Below, one piece after another: positions 1 through 5,132 of a stretch of 6,469 nt of DNA. The position numbers were made by a program, and so were the translations under genes. The stretch's first letter is position 1, and each line of letters opens with the position of its first letter. The stretch lies in assembly GCA_937911445.1 (NCBI GenBank), contig CALDQY010000018.1:1-6469 (forward strand), written 5' to 3'. Under the pieces are notes generated by a model. It was given only the letters and a program-made list of their open reading frames with translations. It had not been told where the DNA came from and searched no databases. This DNA comes from an uncultured Rhodobiaceae bacterium. Lineage in GTDB: Archaea; Thermoplasmatota; Poseidoniia; Poseidoniales; Poseidoniaceae.

Positions 1-243
1 AAGAACGGTCAGAAGGCTGGCAAGGACCCATGGGGCGGTTGGTCGCTCGAGTGGTCCACCACTTCGCCACCACCTACTCCTTCCTTCCACGTCATTCCTA
101 CACAGCGTGACATGAACGAAATCTACGGCCACCATGCTGAAGACTCGATGAAAGAGAAGTTATGGAAAGGGAAGAAGAAAGGTGATGCTGCTAAGAAATC
201 CACTGTGGTGAGTGCTGTACTCACCTCTGGGGAGGAGATCTGA
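1..243 (+). CDS. coxA: Cytochrome c oxidase subunit I, C-terminal end (partial)
   Basis: This is the last 80 codons of an open frame that enters from the left edge and stops at TGA 241-243. Near its start it has PWGGWSLEWSTTSPPP, matching the conserved NPWG..LEW..SSPPP block that follows the last transmembrane helix of haem-copper oxidase subunit I. Subunit I is the catalytic membrane subunit that holds the haem and haem-CuB centres and reduces oxygen while pumping protons. The residues after the block are a soluble, Lys-rich tail (a KGKKKGDAAKK run) that probably lies on the cytoplasmic side. The catalytic histidines lie upstream, outside the window, so the oxidase subtype cannot be read here. 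It is the first visible gene of the operon, and its stop shares one base with the subunit III start. The identity is well supported by the block and the neighbours; ctaD is a synonym. Confidence 0.88.
   Translation, partial: KNGQKAGKDPWGGWSLEWSTTSPPPTPSFHVIPTQRDMNEIYGHHAEDSMKEKLWKGKKKGDAAKKSTVVSAVLTSGEEI
231..235 (+). promoter_or_regulatory. Shine-Dalgarno site for subunit III
   Basis: GGAGG lies seven bases before the ATG at 243, inside the last codons of subunit I. It supports the 243 start and translational coupling of the two genes, whose stop and start share one base (TGATG). Confidence 0.7.
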
Positions 244-1607
244 TGGGCGGAGGAGGCGGCAGCGATGTCAAGAACGCTGTCTGGATGCGTGCCCTCGTCA
301 TGGCAGGTATGATTCTCGGTTTTGCCGTCGTCTCCTACATCGGCCTCGGTGTTGTTGTTGCTGATGTGAAACATCACACCTGGGAAGATGAGGAAGCTGA
401 ATACGATAAGGCCAAGAAAGCGTACAACAGCGCTATCGAGGACGGAACAATTCAGAGCGATGACAAAAATTCACCTGAATTCACCGCATATGCTACCGCC
501 TACAACGATAAGACGGATGCGCATCTGTCCTATCTCACCTATCGAGTCGCTGGCCTTGCCATTCTCTTTGTCGGAATCATATTCACAGCCTTCTTAGTCA
601 TCAGTGGAATCATGAATTCTTCTCGGCCTGATGAGCATCACGATGAACATCATGGTCATGATGATCATGAACACCATGGTTCAGCCTCACCGATTATTTT
701 CTCCCTCGGATGTTTACTTTTCCTCCTCGGATTCCCAGAATTCGCTGACGGACTCCACGGCCTCATGATGGGAAGCACAAAGGGAACTATCGGCGATCTC
801 TCCGTTTCAATGATCGGTTTGGTTGTCGTCACCGTCGGTATTGCCAACTGGTGGAGGGAAGACCTGCCATTCAACGGCTATGGAGAACAACTTGCAACCT
901 CGGATCCTTTTGCTGGACAACACATTCGTAAAGCAGGTATCTGGGTCTTCTTGATGTCTGAAGTGATGGTCTTCGCTACGTTCTTCTCTTCCTACCTCCG
1001 TATGCGAACAGAGTGGTGCACAAAGTGGGCCCTCGACGATGGCAAGTGCTCCCTCGAAGGAGGAGAGAGCGTCGTCCTAACCGCTTCGGATTACCTTCGG
1101 CCAAGTGGAGCAAAACTCGACAAGTTCGGAGAATCTGTAGGTGATTTCTGGACCATGCTTCCTGGAGCGGTCAACACTTTCGCCTTGATCATCTCCTCGT
1201 ACACCATTGTCTTGGCACTCAAGGTTGCTAAGTCTCATGATTACAAAGTACCCAGTGGCCCTCTCGGCAAGTTGATGCCAACCAAGAAGGCAGCCATCCG
1301 CAACTACCTCATCATTACCCTCGCTTTGGGTACAATGTTCATTGTTCTCAAGTTGGTTGAGTGGAGCCACCTCATCGCAGAAGGCTTCACCGTCGGAACC
1401 GAACAAGGCTCAATCTTCTATGTGGCAACCGGTGCACACGGTGTTCACGTCTTTGCAGGATTGTTGGTCATGCTCTACATGATCTTCAAAGCAGACACGG
1501 TTGAGTGGGACGAGGAGAACGCACAGGGAATCGAATACTTCGGTCTCTACTGGCATTTTGTCGATTTGGCATGGGTTGTTATCTTCCCTGCATTCTATTT
1601 GTATTGA
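243..1607 (+). CDS. coxC: Cytochrome c oxidase subunit III with long N-terminal membrane extension
   Basis: A 454-residue membrane protein. The C-terminal half (about 225-454) is a clear subunit III core of five helices: 230-252 with the SEVMVFATFF motif (Glu240), 305-326 with NTFALIISS, 352-372 ending KLVEW (Glu373), 391-415 with TGAHGVHV (His399, His402), and 433-453 with YWHFVDLAW (His438). Subunit III has no redox cofactor; it stabilises the catalytic core of the oxidase and its proton uptake. The N-terminal half is unusual. It has a helix at 14-41, an acidic loop 42-100, a helix at 101-123, a His-rich loop 131-146, then helices at about 150-170 and 186-203 ending in WWRED. The last two could be helices I-II of a seven-helix subunit III, or part of a fused four-helix module. 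A long loop after the SEV helix carries Cys259 and Cys269. At 454 residues it is much longer than the usual 190-270. The start is set by GGAGG seven bases upstream. ctaE is a synonym. Confidence 0.93.
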   Translation: MGGGGGSDVKNAVWMRALVMAGMILGFAVVSYIGLGVVVADVKHHTWEDEEAEYDKAKKAYNSAIEDGTIQSDDKNSPEFTAYATAYNDKTDAHLSYLTYRVAGLAILFVGIIFTAFLVISGIMNSSRPDEHHDEHHGHDDHEHHGSASPIIFSLGCLLFLLGFPEFADGLHGLMMGSTKGTIGDLSVSMIGLVVVTVGIANWWREDLPFNGYGEQLATSDPFAGQHIRKAGIWVFLMSEVMVFATFFSSYLRMRTEWCTKWALDDGKCSLEGGESVVLTASDYLRPSGAKLDKFGESVGDFWTMLPGAVNTFALIISSYTIVLALKVAKSHDYKVPSGPLGKLMPTKKAAIRNYLIITLALGTMFIVLKLVEWSHLIAEGFTVGTEQGSIFYVATGAHGVHVFAGLLVMLYMIFKADTVEWDEENAQGIEYFGLYWHFVDLAWVVIFPAFYLY

Positions 1608-1612
1608 GGTGA
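1606..1612 (+). promoter_or_regulatory. Shine-Dalgarno site for subunit IV
   Basis: GAGGTGA overlaps the TGA stop of subunit III and ends four bases before the ATG at 1617. It closely matches the anti-Shine-Dalgarno end of 16S rRNA. It favours the 1617 start over the in-frame ATG seven codons later (1638). Confidence 0.7.
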
Positions 1613-1616
1613 AATT

Positions 1617-1964
1617 ATGGGCGAACACAAGTTGATTATGGGCAAGGACATTTACTTCTGGAACTTTGTTGTACTGATGATTTTCACCTTCTTCGAGGTT
1701 GGTGCTGTCTTCTTTGAAGATTGGTTCACACTTACAACCATATGGGGAATTCTCATCGTCGTTGGTATTGTCAAAGGATTCGGAATTGGAGCATACTTCA
1801 TGCACCTTTGGGACGATCCTCGAATCTACCTTCGAGTGGCACTCTTCCCAACACTCTTCGTCTTGCTGATGCTTTGGGGAATTGGCCTATCCAACCCTGA
1901 AGGCGTTACCGGACTTCCAGGATGGTGCACACCAAACTGGGATTCATTAGTGACGGAGCGTTGA
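1617..1964 (+). CDS. Cytochrome c oxidase subunit IV (prokaryotic, CtaF/CyoD-like)
   Basis: A 115-residue protein with three predicted membrane segments: about 14-33 (FWNFVVLMIFTFFEVGAVFF), 41-62 and 73-92. The end of the second helix carries K-x(6)-YFMHL (around residues 53-64), the hallmark of the small prokaryotic subunit IV family found with caa3- and bo3-type oxidases. The subunit is not catalytic and is thought to help assembly or stability of the complex. The C-terminus is a short hydrophilic tail with one Cys. Length and hydrophobic pattern suit the family (about 95-120 residues). It sits nine bases after subunit III and nine before the SCO gene, on the same strand, so co-expression is very likely. 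Assignment rests on the FMHL motif and context. It might be annotated as coxD or ctaF, but no symbol is fixed for archaea. Confidence 0.85.
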   Translation: MGEHKLIMGKDIYFWNFVVLMIFTFFEVGAVFFEDWFTLTTIWGILIVVGIVKGFGIGAYFMHLWDDPRIYLRVALFPTLFVLLMLWGIGLSNPEGVTGLPGWCTPNWDSLVTER

Positions 1965-1966
1965 GG
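1963..1966 (+). promoter_or_regulatory. Shine-Dalgarno site for the SCO-family gene
   Basis: GAGG overlaps the TGA stop of the subunit IV gene and lies seven bases before the ATG at 1974. It supports this start, which also gives a proper signal peptide. Confidence 0.6.
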
Positions 1967-1973
1967 CATACTA

Positions 1974-3500
1974 ATGCGAACCATTTCCGTCTTTGTTGTC
2001 GGATTGCTACTGTCTGTTGTTCTTGGCGGAGCACCCGTTTCTGCCTACAACGGTATTGAATTGTCCTATGCAAGTGTTGGAAACTTCACACTAGTCGATC
2101 AAAACAACTCTGAATACAAGTTGTCCGATGCAACAGAAGAAATTGTTGTTGTATCCTTCTTCTTCACTCGCTGTCCTGATGTATGCCCTGTAATTACACA
2201 GAATCTGAAATTAGTTCATGATACACTTCCAGAAGAACTCGAAGACAATGTGGGCTTCGTTGCCATCACCCTCGATCCAAAGTACGACACACCTGAAGTT
2301 CTGGCTGAATACATGGCTCGACACGGTGTTGATTGGCCTCATCTCACAGGTCCAACCGAGGATGTGAAGGACGTTTGGTCACGCTTTGCAATCTTTGCTG
2401 AAGAATACGTCACCGATGCACACGATGATAATGTCAGCGATATGGAAGGTCAAGTTCATGATTCGAGCGTGGTCTACGTTCGACCGGATGGTACTGCCGA
2501 GGAACTGATGTATCTTCCAACGGGTATGACCTTGACCTCCGCAGCAGCAGCTGAAGCTGGTTGGTCGCTCAACACATCCGACACACAGTATGGTACGATG
2601 ATCAACGGTATCGAAGGCTATGATTCACCACCTGACTGGAGTTGGTGGTGGAGCCTCAAATTGTTCGATGAGGCAACACAGCGCTGGGAAGATTCGCCTG
2701 TTGGTGTTGATTCAGTCAACGCCCTCGAAGAAACGCACCTTGCATGGTATGCAACCAACGCTAACATCAGTCTCCTCGAACCACCGATGGGCGATATGCC
2801 GAGCGTTCAAGTTGTCTTCCCAGACAATACAACCGCAACAACAAGCGTTTCGACATTTACCGGATATCACCTTACACAAGGTTCGTTTGATGGAGCTGAA
2901 ATCGATGTTGACATTCAGGATAGTCAGTTTGGCCACTTCCTAAACAGCATCGACAATGTTTCCGCTCCAGCCGACTGGAGTTGGTATTGGGAGCTTCACA
3001 CATGGAACGACACCACAGCTCAGTGGGAAGACTCCATGGTGGGCATGGATGGAATCGATGAACCAATGGCCATCGCTTGGGCTTCCAATAACACGAGCAA
3101 CGATGCTATTCCACTCCCAGGTTTTGCTGTCGTTGAAGACAGTGAGTGCAATGGACATGGATGGATTATGGGATCGGGTAGTCGAGCGCACTGCATGTGC
3201 GACGCTGGCTACGAATGGGCCGAGGACGATATGCTCACGTGCATTCCTGTTGAATCCGAACCTGAGTACACCGTCGGCCATTTTGCTTACACCTACATCC
3301 TCGATGAGGACAAGAAGCCTCGTGTTCGATACGTTGACGATTCATGGCTCGCTTCTGATTTCGTTGAGGATGTTGTCGAACTCGCAGAGCGAGAAGGAAT
3401 CATCTCAAATGAATCGGAAGGCATCCCTGCAGTTGGACTCCTTGTCTCCGTCGCAGTGGTCTCAATGGCTGCCATTTCCCTGCGCTCAAAATCTGAGTAA
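1974..3500 (+). CDS. Secreted, membrane-anchored SCO1/SenC-family protein with extra C-terminal domains
   Basis: A 508-residue exported protein. Residues 1-24 are a signal peptide ending VSA. Residues 25-185 are a SCO1/SenC thioredoxin-fold domain with the copper-ligand motif CPDVC (Cys67, Cys71), the LDPKYDTPEVL segment (100-110) and the conserved His162 in QVHDSSVVYV. SCO proteins bind copper and help assemble the CuA centre of oxidase subunit II, which suits its place at the end of the oxidase operon. The rest is unusual for the family (normally about 200 residues). There are two Trp-rich repeats at about 186-262 and 292-373, each with DWSWWW or DWSWYW then WEDS.VG.D. They resemble DUF4430-like domains. 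An EGF-like patch follows (392-423; Cys392, 407, 409, 423). Next, 433-472 resembles the SCO C-terminal hairpin and helix, and 483-503 is a membrane anchor followed by RSKSE. About ten N-x-S/T sequons suggest surface glycosylation. SCO function is confident; the roles of the added domains are not known. Confidence 0.9.
   Translation: MRTISVFVVGLLLSVVLGGAPVSAYNGIELSYASVGNFTLVDQNNSEYKLSDATEEIVVVSFFFTRCPDVCPVITQNLKLVHDTLPEELEDNVGFVAITLDPKYDTPEVLAEYMARHGVDWPHLTGPTEDVKDVWSRFAIFAEEYVTDAHDDNVSDMEGQVHDSSVVYVRPDGTAEELMYLPTGMTLTSAAAAEAGWSLNTSDTQYGTMINGIEGYDSPPDWSWWWSLKLFDEATQRWEDSPVGVDSVNALEETHLAWYATNANISLLEPPMGDMPSVQVVFPDNTTATTSVSTFTGYHLTQGSFDGAEIDVDIQDSQFGHFLNSIDNVSAPADWSWYWELHTWNDTTAQWEDSMVGMDGIDEPMAIAWASNNTSNDAIPLPGFAVVEDSECNGHGWIMGSGSRAHCMCDAGYEWAEDDMLTCIPVESEPEYTVGHFAYTYILDEDKKPRVRYVDDSWLASDFVEDVVELAEREGIISNESEGIPAVGLLVSVAVVSMAAISLRSKSE
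2526..3092 (+). repeat. Tandem Trp-rich protein repeat, two copies inside the SCO-family gene
   Basis: Copy 1 is about 2529-2759 (residues 186-262) and copy 2 about 2847-3092 (residues 292-373). Aligned landmarks are DTQYGTMINGI with DSQFGHFLNSI, PPDWSWWWSL with PADWSWYWEL, and RWEDSPVGVDS with QWEDSMVGMDG, each followed by an AWYA or AWAS strand. The DNA is clearly diverged apart from short matches such as GACTGGAGTTGG (2634 and 2973). This is therefore an old protein-level duplication, not a recent DNA repeat. The pattern recalls DUF4430/transcobalamin-C-like domains, but that match is by eye only. Confidence 0.75.
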
Positions 3501-3504
3501 TCAA

Positions 3505-3521
3505 GGGAAAAGAGTTTGATA
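3505..3521 (+). promoter_or_regulatory. Possible archaeal BRE/TATA promoter of the tRNA gene
   Basis: In the 44-base spacer between the SCO gene stop and the tRNA, a purine-rich GGGAAAAGA is followed by GTTTGATAG. The TTTGAT core is centred about 27 bases before the first tRNA base, the usual distance for an archaeal TATA box when transcription starts at or near the tRNA. The match to a canonical TTTATATA box is weak, and read-through from the oxidase operon is an alternative. Confidence 0.3.
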
Positions 3522-3544
3522 GAGGTCGTTGTCGCCAAAGCACT

Positions 3545-3629
3545 GCGGAGGTCGCATAGCCAGGTATTGCGCCGGATTTGAAATCCGGTGTCTTATGACT
3601 CGGGGGTTCAAATCCCTCTCTCCGCGCCA
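3545..3629 (+). tRNA. tRNA-Ser(TGA), CCA encoded
   Basis: A full class II cloverleaf can be folded by hand. The acceptor is GCGGAGG (3545-3551) with TCTCCGC (3619-3625), containing one G-T pair. The D-stem is GCA/TGC (3554-3556, 3568-3570) around a loop with TAGCCAGG. The anticodon stem is CCGGA/TCCGG (3572-3576, 3584-3588) with loop TTTGAAA, so the anticodon TGA at 3579-3581 reads UCA serine codons. The variable arm GTC-TTAT-GAC (3590-3599) is a three-pair stem, and the T-arm is GGGGG/CCCTC around TTCAAAT (3602-3618). The discriminator is G3626 and CCA is encoded at 3627-3629. No intron is seen. The short variable arm suits archaea better than bacteria. Confidence 0.96.
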
Positions 3630-3677
3630 TCCATTTCAAGAGAAGCATTCACAAACTCTAGGACCTCTCAACGGGAT

Positions 3678-5132
3678 ATGGGCCGAGTGTTGCTGGGTAT
3701 TCTTCTTGCATCCACCATTCTCCTTGCAGGTTGTCTTGCACCGGTTGCGCCAGATTGGGGCGACGACATTTCCGTTGAGCGAAGCGGTGATGGTACATTC
3801 ACCTTCACGTCCTCAATGTCCGGTCAAACGATAAATTCAGAATACGATGAACGCGGCTGTACGGATGGAACTGTGAACGCCGATCAAACTGGAACCATCA
3901 AATTCGAGGGATATATGAGTGCGAGTCAAATCTACGAATCGCACAATGGAGAACTGTTGAATGAGGATGTTGCCTTTGCAACTGCAGCAGCTATTGCCCT
4001 TCATTCCATGTCGTTTGCAGATGCGAAGAACCTCCAATCGGGTCAAGGTGAACGTGTCGAAGTCAAGGATTGGAGCGACCCTGTCGGTCCAAAGACGGGA
4101 GCAGGTACTGCTAACTTAGAAAAAATCGATAGTGAATCCGACACGGAATGGTTCGTCTTGGGACTGATTCCTGCCTCTGAAAACATCAACGATGGTGTTG
4201 CAGCCCTCGGAAAGTACCACCAACCAGTCCGTATCACTGGATATCTCGTTGAGAGTCAAAACGGCGGCTCACCCGTAGGAGGGATATGGAGCGGTCCGAA
4301 CGACGTCAAAGTATCAACGGATTGTGTTGCAGAAACTGGAACCCAAAACATTGCCCAGGTCTATGTCCTTGTCACAAAGATCGAACTCGCTGACAATGTC
4401 GTCAGCCTCGACGGTGAACATGAGGATGAGTACACCTTTGGTAGCGTACCGTTCCTTGGTCGAGCCGGGTTCATTCTGTTCCTCCTCGTTGTTGGTGCAG
4501 GTGGTGCAGTTGGCTCCTACATGTATTCCTCGCTTCGACTGAGAATGAGTGCTCGAAGCGTTGCCCTTACCCTCCTTGGAAAGGAAGGTGTAGAGAAGGC
4601 TGCTCAAGTTCGTAAGGACGTAGCGAAGGCAAAGAAAGAAGGATCGTACGATGAACCTGCCAAGCCAAGGACAGAATCAAAGCCCAAACCCGCTCCAAAG
4701 AAATCAAAGAAGAACCAAGACGATGGTTTTGGTTCCTTCTCAATCGATAGTGCACTTGGTAGCGCCAGTTCCTCATCTTCACGTTCAGAATTCGGTTCTG
4801 GCAGTTCTGTCGTCGCTTCCGATGATGCCAAGCGCGTCGAGAAGCAAATCGAAGAGATTGAACCGTTCGTTCCACCAACCTCAACCTTCGGTGGAAGTGC
4901 TCCAGTCTCGAGTTCAGTTTCCTCCGCACCGACCTCAGTACCATCCTCCAATGCTCGATCATCAAGGCCAGCGAAATCCTCTGAACCTGCTGAGAAACCA
5001 AAGATTCGACGACGTAGAGCTGTCCGAAAGAAGGCTGAGCCCGAACCTGAGCCTGAAGCAGAACCAGAACCTCAGCAACAGAAGGAGTTCTGGAACGATG
5101 AAGAGGAAGAATTCTCGGACTTCAGTTTCTAA
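3678..5132 (+). CDS. Membrane lipoprotein of unknown function with long disordered cytoplasmic tail
   Basis: A 484-residue protein I do not recognise. It starts with a lipoprotein signal, MGRVLLGILLASTILLAGC, with lipobox LAGC and Cys19 as the lipid site. Residues 20-257 are a hydrophilic, probably extracellular domain with two cysteines (Cys61, Cys216) that could pair, and a strand-rich part around 176-235 (PVRITGYLVES, AQVYVLVTKIELA). Residues 258-283 are a Gly-rich membrane helix. The tail (284-484) is low complexity: a basic KAKK..KPKPAPKKSKK stretch, a Ser-rich stretch (362-377), a Ser/Pro linker, RRRR (444-447), an EPEPEPEAEPEP run (454-465) and an acidic/aromatic end, EFWNDEEEEFSDFSF. 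Positive charge just after the helix puts the tail inside the cell. I chose the ATG at 3678 because the longer in-frame ATG at 3588 lies inside the tRNA and would bury the signal peptide. No strong Shine-Dalgarno sequence precedes it; AGGA around 3660 is rather far. It follows the tRNA by 48 bases and could be co-transcribed. Confidence 0.82.
   Translation: MGRVLLGILLASTILLAGCLAPVAPDWGDDISVERSGDGTFTFTSSMSGQTINSEYDERGCTDGTVNADQTGTIKFEGYMSASQIYESHNGELLNEDVAFATAAAIALHSMSFADAKNLQSGQGERVEVKDWSDPVGPKTGAGTANLEKIDSESDTEWFVLGLIPASENINDGVAALGKYHQPVRITGYLVESQNGGSPVGGIWSGPNDVKVSTDCVAETGTQNIAQVYVLVTKIELADNVVSLDGEHEDEYTFGSVPFLGRAGFILFLLVVGAGGAVGSYMYSSLRLRMSARSVALTLLGKEGVEKAAQVRKDVAKAKKEGSYDEPAKPRTESKPKPAPKKSKKNQDDGFGSFSIDSALGSASSSSSRSEFGSGSSVVASDDAKRVEKQIEEIEPFVPPTSTFGGSAPVSSSVSSAPTSVPSSNARSSRPAKSSEPAEKPKIRRRRAVRKKAEPEPEPEAEPEPQQQKEFWNDEEEEFSDFSF
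5037..5072 (+). repeat. Low-complexity Glu-Pro run near the lipoprotein C-terminus
   Basis: Twelve codons encode EPEPEPEAEPEP (residues 454-465) from alternating GAG/GAA and CCG/CCT/CCA codons. Mixed codon use means the peptide pattern, rather than a simple DNA microsatellite, is what is kept. It probably forms a stiff, extended spacer before the acidic/aromatic terminus. Confidence 0.7.

Noticed and set aside
1410..1805. 131-codon minus-strand frame across the subunit III/IV junction
   Set aside because: It is antisense to two confident oxidase genes and has no family features.
2634..2990. Paired GACTGGAGTTGG DNA matches as a mobile-element or CRISPR-like repeat
   Set aside because: There are only two copies, 339 bases apart and in the same reading frame of a duplicated protein domain; the protein repeat explains them.
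2956..3519. 187-codon plus-strand open frame overlapping the SCO-family gene
   Set aside because: It lies in an alternative frame of a strongly supported gene, has no recognisable motif, signal or ribosome binding site, and shows shadow-frame composition.
3588..3677. N-terminal extension of the lipoprotein frame starting at ATG 3588
   Set aside because: It begins inside the anticodon/variable arm of tRNA-Ser, encodes the typical tRNA-derived peptide GVQIPLSAP, and would bury the clear lipoprotein signal that starts at 3678.
5037..5072. EPEPEP run as evidence for a TonB-like energy transducer
   Set aside because: TonB has its Pro-rich region outside the inner membrane after an N-terminal helix and ends in a TonB fold. 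Here the run lies in a tail predicted to be cytoplasmic, and no TonB C-terminal domain is visible.
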